A program made the translations under genes and the position numbers. DNA of 40,076 nucleotides from Nonomuraea cypriaca (GTDB lineage: Bacteria; Actinomycetota; Actinomycetes; Streptosporangiales; Streptosporangiaceae). Of this stretch, positions 16,025-25,176 are shown piece by piece. Within the stretch, counting starts at the first letter, position 1. Each line of letters opens with the position of its first letter. The notes under the pieces are model-generated. The model was not told the DNA's origin. It ran no database searches and worked only from the letters and a program-made list of their open reading frames with translations. Location: positions 1 to 40,076 of the forward strand of contig NZ_JADOGI010000091.1 in assembly GCF_015645445.1 (NCBI RefSeq). Reading direction: 5' to 3'.

Positions 16025-18369
16025 CGTGGCCTCTCCGGTGCGATGGGGTCGATGCGGACCACCGGCTGCAGCCGGCGCTCGTGGCCCACCTCGCGCTCGG
16101 CGCCGGTCAGGCGCAGCGGCACGGTCGCCGCCACGTCCGCGCTGGAGCGGCCGAAGCGCAACTCGACGTCGCCGGGCTCGACGACGCGCCGCCCGTGGAC
16201 GCCGGTGAACGAGGTGAGGTCGGCCGGGACCGTGAACGTCACACGCGCGGCCCGGCCGGGTTCGAGCGGGACGCGGGCGTGGCCGATCAGGCGGACCACC
16301 GGTCTCGTCGTCTGCGCGACGGGATCGTGCAGGTAGAGCTGGACGACCTCCGTGCCGGCCCGCGATCCGGTGTTCCGCACGGTGACGCCGGCGCTCACCT
16401 CGGCGTCGACCGGCCAGTCCGCCGCGTCCGCCCCGGCCTCGCCCCACTCGAACGTCGTGTAGCTCAGCCCGTGCCCGAACGGGAACGCGGGCGTCGGGTC
16501 GACCGACGACACGTCCGAGCGGCGGCCCAGCCACGGCGACAGGTACGTCGCCGGCAGGCCGCCGGCGTCGCGCGGCACGCTGACCGGCAGCCGGCCTGAC
16601 GGGTTCACCGCGCCGGTGAGCACCTCGGCCAGCGCCTGGGCGCCGCGCTGGCCGGGGAAGAAGCCGTACACGATGCCGGCGGCGGCGTCGGCCTCCGCTC
16701 CCAGCGCGTACGGCCGCCCGGCGAGCACCACCAGGACCACGGGGGTGCCGGTGGCCAGCACGGCCTGTACCAGCTCGGCCTGCACGCCCGGCAGACGCAG
16801 GTCGGCGGAGTCGCACCCCTCGCCGGAGGTGCCGCGCCCGAACAGTCCCGCCCGGTCGCCCACCGCCAGCACGCACACGTCGCTCGCCGCGGCCACGTCC
16901 ACCGCCGCCGCGATGCCCGAGGTGTCGTCGCCGATGACGTCGCAGCCCGGCGCGTACGTGAGGTCAGGCACCAGCCGGCCGAGCGCGTCGCGCAGCGACG
17001 GGATCTCCACCCCGAGCCCGTGCTCGGGATGCGGGCCCACGTGCAGGGGGAAGGAGTAGCAGCCGAGCATCGCCATCGGGTCGCCGGCGACGGGCCCCAC
17101 CAGGGCCACCCGCCGACCGGCGGCGAGCGGCAGGATCCCGCCGGTGTTGCGCAGCAGGACCACGGCTCCCCGTGCCAGGCGCAGGGCGATGTCCTGGTTG
17201 CCCGCGTCGTCGAAGCGCAGGGCCTCGACGTCGGCGGGCAGCCCCTGCCAGCCCTCGTCGAGCAGGCCGAGCTCGGCCTTCTGGGTCAGCACCCGGCCGA
17301 GGGCGCGGTCGATGAGCGCCTCGTCGACCTCTCCCGCCTTCACCGCCTCGATCAGGGAGTCACCGAACGTGTCGACCGTGGGCAGCTCGACGTCGATCCC
17401 GGCGCGCAGGGCGATCCCGGCCGCCTCCGCCGCGCCGGCCGCGACACCGTGCAGGCGGTGCAGGAACCGGATCGCGAAGTAGTCCGCGACGACCGTGCCG
17501 GTGAACCCCCACTCCTCGCGCAGCAGCCCGGTCAGCAGGCTCTCGTCGGCCGCCACGGGAACGCCGTCGATCTGGCAGTACGAGTGCATCACCGACCGTG
17601 CGCCGCCCAGGCGCAGGGCCATCTCGAACGGCGGCAGCACGTCGTCCGCCAGCTCCCTGCGCCCCATGTGCACGGGGGCGAGGTTGCGGCCGCCGCGTGA
17701 GGCGGCGTAGCCGGCGAAGTGCTTCAGCGTGGCGACGATCCCGGCGCCCTCCAGGCCCCGCACGTAAGCCGCGCCGATCGTCCCGACCAGGTAGGGATCC
17801 TCGCCGATCGTCTCCTCGGTACGCCCCCAGCGGTAGTCGCGGGTCACGTCCAGGACGGGCGCCAGGCCCTGGTGGACGCCCGCGGCGCGCATCGAGCGGC
17901 CGATCCGCCCGGCCATCTCCTCGATCAGCCCGGGGTCGAAGGACGCCCCCCAGCTCAGCGGGGCCGGATAGACGGTCGCCCGCCAGGCGGCCAGGCCCGT
18001 CAGGCACTCCTCGTGGACCTGCGCAGGAATGCCGAACCTGCTGGTGGCCACGATCTCCGCCTGGGAGGCGGCCAGCGAGCGGGCGCCGGCGACGGGGTCG
18101 ACAGGCGCGGTGCCGAACGGGCGGGTCAACTGGCCCAGGCCGTGAGCGATGACCTCCTCCCATGCGATGGCGCCCGACATCTCGGACTGGTGCGGGGCGA
18201 CGCCTCCCCCCGAGGCGTCGGCGCCGACCCACACCCCGAAGAGCTGGGCGACCTTCTCTTCGAGGGTCATGAGCGGGATGAGCGTCGCCGCCCGCTCGGC
18301 GGGGGACAGCCGTGCGTCCCGCCACGCTGCGGGCTCAGGGCTCGTGTCGATGGGTACGTGGCCCCTCAT
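16021..18369 (-). CDS. GH3 glycoside hydrolase, probable beta-xylosidase or beta-glucosidase
   Basis: The product has 782 residues and no signal peptide. The GH3 barrel contains the substrate-binding Lys-His pair in LKHFAGY (216-217), RWGRTEETIGEDP, and the nucleophile Asp296 in VVADYFAI. The second alpha/beta domain and a C-terminal fibronectin-III-like domain (about 690-780) complete the usual three-domain layout. It is the first gene of an operon with xylan-type importer genes and faces a GH67 gene, so cleavage of xylo-oligosaccharides in the cytoplasm is the best guess. GH3 sequence alone does not separate xylosidase from glucosidase. A GAAGGGA site precedes ATG 18369. A consensus promoter and an operator-like palindrome lie upstream. 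Confidence 0.93.
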   Translation of the reverse strand: MRGHVPIDTSPEPAAWRDARLSPAERAATLIPLMTLEEKVAQLFGVWVGADASGGGVAPHQSEMSGAIAWEEVIAHGLGQLTRPFGTAPVDPVAGARSLAASQAEIVATSRFGIPAQVHEECLTGLAAWRATVYPAPLSWGASFDPGLIEEMAGRIGRSMRAAGVHQGLAPVLDVTRDYRWGRTEETIGEDPYLVGTIGAAYVRGLEGAGIVATLKHFAGYAASRGGRNLAPVHMGRRELADDVLPPFEMALRLGGARSVMHSYCQIDGVPVAADESLLTGLLREEWGFTGTVVADYFAIRFLHRLHGVAAGAAEAAGIALRAGIDVELPTVDTFGDSLIEAVKAGEVDEALIDRALGRVLTQKAELGLLDEGWQGLPADVEALRFDDAGNQDIALRLARGAVVLLRNTGGILPLAAGRRVALVGPVAGDPMAMLGCYSFPLHVGPHPEHGLGVEIPSLRDALGRLVPDLTYAPGCDVIGDDTSGIAAAVDVAAASDVCVLAVGDRAGLFGRGTSGEGCDSADLRLPGVQAELVQAVLATGTPVVLVVLAGRPYALGAEADAAAGIVYGFFPGQRGAQALAEVLTGAVNPSGRLPVSVPRDAGGLPATYLSPWLGRRSDVSSVDPTPAFPFGHGLSYTTFEWGEAGADAADWPVDAEVSAGVTVRNTGSRAGTEVVQLYLHDPVAQTTRPVVRLIGHARVPLEPGRAARVTFTVPADLTSFTGVHGRRVVEPGDVELRFGRSSADVAATVPLRLTGAEREVGHERRLQPVVRIDPIAPERPR

Positions 18370-18397
18370 GCCATCCCTTCGGCCAACGGTGTGACAC

Positions 18398-18408
18398 CGA
18401 AACTTTCA
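18398..18408. promoter_or_regulatory. Operator-like palindrome O1 in the GH3 leader
   Basis: CGAAACTTTCA contains the 9-base near-palindrome GAAA-C-TTTC. It lies about 20 bases downstream of the predicted GH3 transcription start and 29 bases upstream of the ATG, a good position for repression. The same core occurs at 18552-18566 and, with an even centre, at 18722-18733. The divergent LacI protein is the likely binder. Confidence 0.55.
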
Positions 18409-18432
18409 AGACGATCTGCTTAATATTGCGGC

Positions 18433-18461
18433 AACATATGGGCGGCATTGAGGTGTGTCAA
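18433..18461 (-). promoter_or_regulatory. Sigma-70-type promoter of the GH3-importer operon
   Basis: On the minus strand TTGACA (18456-18461) is followed after exactly 17 bp by TATGTT (18433-18438). A start near 18426 gives a leader of about 57 bases before the GH3 ATG. Both hexamers are close to consensus, unusual in DNA this GC-rich. The leader contains the O1 palindrome. Confidence 0.7.
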
Positions 18462-18551
18462 GAGTGCTATCAACTGCTATGTTGCGAATCCTCCCGCCCG
18501 CCACTCGCCTCAGGTCAGGGGTTTGAGCTGGGCCGGTTCGACGGCAAATTT

Positions 18552-18566
18552 CCCGAAACTTTCGGG
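18552..18566. promoter_or_regulatory. Operator-like palindrome O2 (15 bp, perfect arms)
   Basis: CCCGAAACTTTCGGG has seven-base arms that pair perfectly around a single C. It is the best copy of the motif in the 408-bp control region. It is not next to either visible promoter (about 90 and 120 bp away). It may serve as an auxiliary operator for looping or mark a third promoter. It shares the GAAACTTTC core with O1. Confidence 0.6.
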
Positions 18567-18688
18567 CGGTTAACCGAGGGGCGTGGATATACGCGGGGTG
18601 CCCTGGATGACTGTTCCCGGGCCGGGAACCGGCGTCTCCCGACATGGGACGACGCGGCGCGATATTTGGGGTGTCCGTTTTAACGCCA

Positions 18689-18718
18689 TTGACATCTCCG
18701 CAAAACGGACTCTACGTT
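18689..18718 (+). promoter_or_regulatory. Sigma-70-type promoter of the lacI-GH1 operon
   Basis: TTGACA (18689-18694) and TACGTT (18713-18718) are separated by 18 bp on the plus strand. The predicted start, near 18725, falls inside the palindrome at 18722-18733. The leader to the ATG at 18778 would be about 53 bases. Confidence 0.65.
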
Positions 18719-18721
18719 ATG

Positions 18722-18733
18722 CGAAACGTTTCG
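18722..18733. promoter_or_regulatory. Operator-like palindrome O3 over the lacI start site
   Basis: CGAAACGTTTCG is a perfect 12-bp palindrome covering the predicted +1 of the lacI-GH1 promoter. The central CG is typical of LacI-family operators and suggests autoregulation. Its half-site (CGAAA) is shared with O1 and O2, whose centre is one base instead of two. Confidence 0.65.
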
Positions 18734-18777
18734 ACTACCGGCCCGCCCAAGGGTGGCCGGGCATATGGCCGGGTGGA

Positions 18778-19920
18778 ATGTCCTCGTTACGTGACGTGGC
18801 CGAGCGCGCGCGGGTCGCGGTCAGCACCGTCTCCGCCGCGCTCAACGGCACCCGCCCGGTGGCTGCGGCGACCAAGCGGCGCATCGAGCAGGCCGCCGCG
18901 GAGCTCGGGTACCGCCCCAACCTGCTGGCCCGCGGCCTGCAGAGCAAGCGGACGCGCATCCTGGCCCTGCTGTTCCCCGCGCCGCGCGCCGGATTCGGCC
19001 TCACCGAGATGCGGTTCGCGACCGGTGCCGCCGAGGCGGCCGGCGAGCTGGGCTACCACCTGCTGCTCTCCCCCGAACGCGACGACCCCGTCGAGGAGTT
19101 GCGCCACATCACCGGCCTGGGGCTGGTGGACGGCGTGCTGCTGATGGAGGTGGGGCTGGACGACGAGCGCGCGGAGTTCCTGTCGGCGGCCGGGGTGGCG
19201 TACAGCATGATCGGGCGGACCCGCGAGCCGGGCCCGATCGACTACGCCGACATCGACTTCGCGGCGACGGCCGAGACCGCCGTGGCCCACCTGGCCGGGC
19301 TGGGGCATCGCAAGCTGGCCTTCTTCAACCACGCGGCGGACGCGCACGCGGCCGGGTACGGGCCCGCGGTGCGCGCCGGCGTGGAGTTCGCGGGAGCCGC
19401 CCGCGCGGCCGGGATCGGGTATGTGGACGACTTCCGCCCCGGCTCGGCCGAGGACGGCAGGGAGGCGTTCGAGCGGCTGATGGCCGCCCACCCCGACGTG
19501 ACCGCGCTGGCCGTGATGGACGACCACGCGGCGGCCGGGGTGATCGCGGCGGTGGCGGCACGCGGCTGGCGGATCCCGGAGGACCTGACCCTGATGCTGG
19601 TGCTGTCGTCGGCGCGGGTGGCCGAGATGTTCCATCCACGGCTCACGACGCTGGAGCCGCCCAGTGCCGAGCTGGGCCGGCTCGGCGCGCGGATGCTGAT
19701 CGACCGGCTGGCGGACCATGACGCCCCGCCCCGCCGGCGTCTCGTACCCTGCCGGCTGGTGCCGGGCGACAGCTCGGCCCCACCCCGCGAAGAGCCGCCA
19801 CCGGACGGAAGGCGGACGCCCGCACGCGCGGAGCGGACCTCGCCGCGGACGGCGGGCGTCCGGGGGTCCGCGACCCCCGGCATCGACCACATCGAGACCA
19901 CCATCAGCTCCAAGGAGTGA
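18778..19920 (+). CDS. LacI-family transcriptional regulator of the xylan-type locus
   Basis: The product has 380 residues. The N-terminal helix-turn-helix (SLRDVAERARVAVSTVSAALNG) and hinge (ELGYRPNLLARGL) are followed by the periplasmic-binding-like sensor domain. ATG 18778 is preferred because it sits just before the HTH; longer frames upstream would cross the predicted promoter. The family normally ends near VPGDSSAP, but this frame continues for about 50 Arg/Pro-rich residues up to the GH1 gene. Codon 4 is TTA (18787-18789), a rare leucine codon. Divergence from the GH3-importer operon, with shared palindromes between them, suggests it represses both until a sugar is bound. The GH1 gene follows after one base. 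Confidence 0.9.
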   Translation: MSSLRDVAERARVAVSTVSAALNGTRPVAAATKRRIEQAAAELGYRPNLLARGLQSKRTRILALLFPAPRAGFGLTEMRFATGAAEAAGELGYHLLLSPERDDPVEELRHITGLGLVDGVLLMEVGLDDERAEFLSAAGVAYSMIGRTREPGPIDYADIDFAATAETAVAHLAGLGHRKLAFFNHAADAHAAGYGPAVRAGVEFAGAARAAGIGYVDDFRPGSAEDGREAFERLMAAHPDVTALAVMDDHAAAGVIAAVAARGWRIPEDLTLMLVLSSARVAEMFHPRLTTLEPPSAELGRLGARMLIDRLADHDAPPRRRLVPCRLVPGDSSAPPREEPPPDGRRTPARAERTSPRTAGVRGSATPGIDHIETTISSKE

Positions 19921-19921
19921 C

Positions 19922-21316
<1,395 letters not shown>

Positions 21317-21319
21317 GCG

Positions 21320-22150
21320 TCAGGGCTTGCGTCCCACCCCTCCCACGAAGGTGTGGTACGTGATGCCGGGCGCCGCCCGGTCGCCGGGGTCAGGCCGCCA
21401 CTCGGGCAGCGGCACCAGGCCGGGCTCCAGCAGTTCGAGGCCGTCGAAGTAGGGGAGGAGTTCCTCGCGGGTGCGCCACCGGCCGGTGCCGAGGTTCTCG
21501 TTGAAGAGCTTCTCGGCCGCGTACGCCTGCTTCGACACCTCGGGGTGCGCCTCCCCCGGGTTGTGGAAGTGCGAGATCACCACGTGGCTGCCCGGGGCGA
21601 GCGGCCCGGCCAGCCGCGCCACGACGGCGGCCGGGTCGTCGGCGTCGGCGAGGTGGTGCAGGATGCTGAACATCAGCAGCCCCACCGGCTCGGCGAAGTC
21701 GATCAGGCCGCGCGTCTTCGGGTCGTCGAGGATCTTCCCGGCCTCGCGCGCGTCGGCCTCGACGATCGTGGTGGTCTGGTCCGCCGCGAGCAGCGCCCGG
21801 CCGTGGATCAGCACGATCGGGTCGTGGTCGACGTAGACGACCCGCGCGCCCGGGGTCACGGACTGGGCGATCTCGTGCACGTTGCCCTGCGTGGGCAGGC
21901 CCGAGCCGACGTCGATGAACTGCCGGATGCCGGCCTCGCCCGCCAGGTGGCGGACCGTGCGCCGCAGGAACTCCCGGCCGGCCTGGGCCGCCTCGGGCGC
22001 GTCCGGCGCGATCCGCAGCGCCGCCGCGGCCACCTGCCGGTCGACCTCGTAGTTGTCCTTGCCGCCGAGCATGTAGTCGTAGACGCGGGAGACACTGGGT
22101 TTGGAGGTGTCGATCCCGTCAGGCGCGATTTCCTGCTCGCTCTCGGGCAC
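21320..22150 (-). CDS. SAM-dependent methyltransferase, DUF574 type (copy 1)
   Basis: The product has 276 residues and starts at GTG 22150 with GAGGAG seven bases upstream. The N-terminal VSRVYDYMLGGKDNYEVDR motif defines the DUF574 (PF04672) family, abundant in actinomycetes. The Rossmann core follows: FIDVGSGLPTQGNVHEIA for SAM and VVYVDHDPIVL with the acidic loop. Substrates of the family are unknown. A paralogue of identical length lies at 33106-33936 on the opposite strand, with a 32-base identical DNA run. The gene stands alone between the GH1 gene and the MetE-like gene. Confidence 0.9.
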   Translation of the reverse strand: MPESEQEIAPDGIDTSKPSVSRVYDYMLGGKDNYEVDRQVAAAALRIAPDAPEAAQAGREFLRRTVRHLAGEAGIRQFIDVGSGLPTQGNVHEIAQSVTPGARVVYVDHDPIVLIHGRALLAADQTTTIVEADAREAGKILDDPKTRGLIDFAEPVGLLMFSILHHLADADDPAAVVARLAGPLAPGSHVVISHFHNPGEAHPEVSKQAYAAEKLFNENLGTGRWRTREELLPYFDGLELLEPGLVPLPEWRPDPGDRAAPGITYHTFVGGVGRKP

Positions 22151-22221
22151 TGTCGCTCCTCGTATCGGGGGGCCGGAGTCACCTGATCCTAGATCGCGAT
22201 CCCCCCGGATACAGGAGGGCT

Positions 22222-23259
22222 TCAGCCGATTTCCGCCCGGAGCAGGCGGGCGGCGCCGGCCATCGCGCGCATCTTCCCCTCGGCCGACGCGCGGGGCAGG
22301 TACTTCATCCCGCAGTCGGTGGCGATGACGATCCGCTCGGGCGGCACCCGCTCGAACGCCCGGCGCACCCTTCCCGCCACCACCTCGACCGGCTCCACGT
22401 CCGGAGTGGACAGGTCGATCACCCCGAGGATGACGGTCTTGTCCTTGAGGTCGGACAGCACGCCGAGGTCCAGCCCGGACTGGGCGGTCTCGATCGACAC
22501 CTGGTCGACCGGGCAGCCGGCCAGCTCGGGCAGGAACGAGTAGCCCTCAGGCCGGTCGTGGATGATCGCGGCGTAGCCGAAGCAGATGTGCACCGCCGTC
22601 GTGCCGGTGACGCCGTCGAGGGCGGCGTTCAGCGCGGCCAGCCCGTAGGCACGCGCCTCCTCCGGCCTGGCCTGCATGTACGGCTCGTCGATCTGCACGA
22701 TGTCGGCCCCCGCGGCGAACAGGTCGCGGATCTCGGCGTTGACCGCCGCCGCGTAGTCCATCGCGGCGGCCTCGGCGTCGGGGTAGTGGTCGTTCTGCGC
22801 CTGCCTGCTCATCGTGAACGGTCCCGGCACCGTCATCTTGACCGGCCGGTCGGTGTTGGCGCGCAGGAACCGCAGGTCGTCCACCTCCACCGGATGCCGC
22901 CGGCGGATGGGGCCGATGATGCGCGGGACGGGGTTGGGGTGGCCGCTGCGGTCCAGGGCCGTGCCCGGGTGGTCCACGTCGACGCCGTCCAGGGCGGTGG
23001 CGAAGTGGTTGGAGTAGCTCTCACGGCGGATCTCGCCGTCGGTCACGATGTCCAGCCCGGCCCGCTCCTGGGCTCTGATCGCCAGCTCGGTGGCGTCGTC
23101 CTGGGCCTGGGCGAGGTGCTCGGGCGGGATCCGCCACAGCTCCCTGGCCCGCACGCGCGGCGGGAACCGGCCGGCCAGCTTGGCCCGGTCGATCAGCCAG
23201 TCCGGCTGGGCGTAGCTGCCGACCAGTGACGTCGGCAGCGGCGGCAACGAGGGGCGCAC
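22222..23259 (-). CDS. Cobalamin-independent methionine synthase family protein, short form
   Basis: The product has 345 residues, about half of MetE, corresponding to the C-terminal catalytic barrel. It has TSLVGSYAQPDWL at the start, TDGEIRRESYSNHF, IQIDEPYMQ, and likely zinc ligands in VHICFG (His, Cys), SIETAQSG (Glu) and ATDCGMKYLP (Cys). Short core-MetE proteins can transfer methyl groups from donors other than methyltetrahydrofolate glutamates; the donor here is unknown. GTG 23259 has AAGGAGG five bases upstream and is preferred to GTG 23274, which lacks a site. It follows the nitroreductase gene after 21 bp, so the pair is probably one operon. Confidence 0.85.
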   Translation of the reverse strand: MRPSLPPLPTSLVGSYAQPDWLIDRAKLAGRFPPRVRARELWRIPPEHLAQAQDDATELAIRAQERAGLDIVTDGEIRRESYSNHFATALDGVDVDHPGTALDRSGHPNPVPRIIGPIRRRHPVEVDDLRFLRANTDRPVKMTVPGPFTMSRQAQNDHYPDAEAAAMDYAAAVNAEIRDLFAAGADIVQIDEPYMQARPEEARAYGLAALNAALDGVTGTTAVHICFGYAAIIHDRPEGYSFLPELAGCPVDQVSIETAQSGLDLGVLSDLKDKTVILGVIDLSTPDVEPVEVVAGRVRRAFERVPPERIVIATDCGMKYLPRASAEGKMRAMAGAARLLRAEIG

Positions 23260-23280
23260 GGGGCCCTCCTTCACGTCAGG

Positions 23281-23913
23281 TCACCAGCGGTCGAGGTGGA
23301 GCACCTCGTCGAGCGGCTGGCGCGACGCCCGCCTGAACGTCTCCCCGGTGTGGTAGGCGGTGGGGATGAGCACGCCCTGGCGTACGTCGTCCGGGATGCC
23401 GAGCAACTCGGCGATCTCAGTCTCGTACGCCAGGTGCAGGGTCGTCCAGGCCGTGCCGAGCCCGCGGGCGCGCGCGGCCAGCATGTAGCTCCACGCCGCC
23501 GGCAGCAGCGACCCCCACAGACCGGCCTGGTTGCCCTCGGGCAGCCCGCCCGGCAGCGTGATGCAGCCGAGCACCAGCACCGGCACCTCGCCCAGATGCT
23601 CGCCCAGGTACGCGGCGCTCTCGGACACCCGCTCCTGGGCCTCGGCCCGCACCCGGTCGTCCTGGAACATCGCCCGCGCCGAGGAGCCCGAGGCGTAGTA
23701 CGTGTCCCAGGAGCGGCGGTAGTAGCCGCCGATCGCCGCGCGCAGCTCCGGATCGGTCACCACGATCCAGTGCCAGCCCTGCCGGTTTCCGCCGGTGGGC
23801 GCCTGCAGCGCGATCTCGAGGCATTCCCTGACCAGCTCCATCGGGACGGGACTGGCCAGGTCGAGGCGCTTGCGTACGCTGCGGGTGGTGGTGAGCAGTT
23901 CGTCGATCGTCAT
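23281..23913 (-). CDS. Nitroreductase family protein (FMN-dependent)
   Basis: The product has 210 residues. The N-terminus SVRKRLDL with LQAPTGGNRQGWHWIVV is the FMN phosphate- and ring-binding pattern of the NADH oxidase/nitroreductase fold. The C-terminal GLGTAWTTLHL and TAYHTGETFRRASRQPLDEVLH complete the fold. Such enzymes reduce nitro compounds, quinones or flavins using NAD(P)H; the substrate is not predictable. It is upstream of, and probably co-transcribed with, the MetE-like gene. The flavohaemoglobin gene ends 36 bp upstream on the same strand. Confidence 0.9.
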   Translation of the reverse strand: MTIDELLTTTRSVRKRLDLASPVPMELVRECLEIALQAPTGGNRQGWHWIVVTDPELRAAIGGYYRRSWDTYYASGSSARAMFQDDRVRAEAQERVSESAAYLGEHLGEVPVLVLGCITLPGGLPEGNQAGLWGSLLPAAWSYMLAARARGLGTAWTTLHLAYETEIAELLGIPDDVRQGVLIPTAYHTGETFRRASRQPLDEVLHLDRW

Positions 23914-23948
23914 GAGCCCATCATGTCAACGGGTGATCCGCGGCGCGA

Positions 23949-25133
23949 TCACGCGGCGCCGAGCCACAGGTCGGAGCCGAACACCTCGTAGTGGATGTCC
24001 CTCGGCGCGACCCCGGCCTTGATGAGCTCACCGCGGACGCCCCGCATGAACGGCACCGACCCGCACATGTAGACGACGGCGCCCTCGGGGATCTCGACGT
24101 CGTCCAGGTCCATCCAGCCGCTGCGCGCGTCGCCGCCCTCCTCGTACCAGAAGATCCGCTCCGCGCGGGGCAGGGCGTCGGTGAGGCGCTCCATCTCGTC
24201 GCGCAGCGCGTGGTCGGCGGCGGAGCGGTCGGCGTGCAGCACCAGGACGCGGCGGGTGTCGCCGGTGCCGGCCAGATGGTGCAGCATCGCGGCGATCGGG
24301 GTGTCCCCGATGCCCGCCGAGACCAGCACGAGCGGCGCGGTGCCGTCCTCCAGCGAGATGTCGCCGAACGGCGCGGATAGGGTCAGCTCGTCGCCCACCG
24401 CCGCCGTGGCGTGCAGCAGCGTGGACACCTCGCCCTGAGGCACGTCGCCGCCGCGCACCCGCTTGACGGTGATCCGGCGCAGCCCGTCCGCGCCGTCGCC
24501 GGACAGCGAGTACTGCCGGAGCTGGTGAACGCCGTCGGGCATGCGCACGCGCACGCTGACGTACTGGCCGGGCCGCGCGGGCGGCACCGGCTCGTCGCTG
24601 ACCGGCCGCAGCACCAGTGACATCACGTCCGCCGTCTCCTCGCGCCGCTCGACCACCCGCCAGATCCGCCAGGTACGGCCGCCCCTGGCGCCGGCCTCGG
24701 TGTAGAGCCGGCCCTCGATGGCGATCAGCGCGCCGGCCATCAGCCAGTAGACCTCGTCCCAGGCCGCCGCGACCTCGGGCGTGACCGCGTCGCCCAGCAC
24801 CTCGGCGATCGCGCCGAACAGGTATTTGTGCACGATGACGTACTGGTCGTCGGTCACGCCCACGGCGGTGTGCTTGTGCGCGATGCGCGACAGCAGCGCG
24901 TCGGGACGCTCGTCCGGGTTGGCGAGGAGCGCGCCGGCGAAGGCCGCGATGGAGCCGGCCAGCGCCCGGCGCTGCTCGCCGCTGAGCTGGTTGCCCCGGT
25001 TGAACAGCCCGTCGAGCAGCTCGGGACGCTCGGCGAACATGCGGCCGTAGAACCTGGCCGCGATCTCGTCGAGCCGCGCCCCGACCACCGGCAACGTGTC
25101 GCGGACGATCGCCGCGCTCTCCTTGGACAGCAT
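23949..25133 (-). CDS. hmp: Flavohaemoglobin, nitric oxide dioxygenase
   Basis: The product has 394 residues. The N-terminal globin (about 1-135) has the B10 Tyr in RFYGRMF, the E7-type Gln in NRGNQLSG and the proximal haem His in IAHKHTAVGV. The FAD domain (about 145-250) has RQYSLSG. The NAD domain ends with VSAGIGDTPIAAML, YMCGSVPFM and YEVFGSD. It oxidises nitric oxide to nitrate. ATG 25133 (MLSKES) is chosen because GGAGG is six bases upstream; an adjacent ATG at 25136 is three bases from that site. The 43-bp gap after nsrR contains a 26-bp palindrome, so the gene is probably NO-induced through NsrR. Confidence 0.95.
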   Translation of the reverse strand: MLSKESAAIVRDTLPVVGARLDEIAARFYGRMFAERPELLDGLFNRGNQLSGEQRRALAGSIAAFAGALLANPDERPDALLSRIAHKHTAVGVTDDQYVIVHKYLFGAIAEVLGDAVTPEVAAAWDEVYWLMAGALIAIEGRLYTEAGARGGRTWRIWRVVERREETADVMSLVLRPVSDEPVPPARPGQYVSVRVRMPDGVHQLRQYSLSGDGADGLRRITVKRVRGGDVPQGEVSTLLHATAAVGDELTLSAPFGDISLEDGTAPLVLVSAGIGDTPIAAMLHHLAGTGDTRRVLVLHADRSAADHALRDEMERLTDALPRAERIFWYEEGGDARSGWMDLDDVEIPEGAVVYMCGSVPFMRGVRGELIKAGVAPRDIHYEVFGSDLWLGAA

Positions 25134-25142
25134 CATGAACCT

Positions 25143-25168
25143 CCAGATGGGCAAAAATTTGCATCTGG
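25143..25168. promoter_or_regulatory. NsrR operator and hmp start region
   Basis: A 26-bp inverted repeat has perfect seven-base arms CCAGATG / CATCTGG around an A/T-rich centre containing AAATTT. This matches the general form of NsrR sites (ATG...CAT arms around an A/T core). It fills most of the gap between the nsrR stop and the hmp ribosome site. A minus-strand TAATAT (25174-25179) at the nsrR stop codon would act as the -10, placing the start inside the palindrome. NsrR would block transcription until its cluster reacts with NO. Confidence 0.75.
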
Positions 25169-25176
25169 GATTCATA

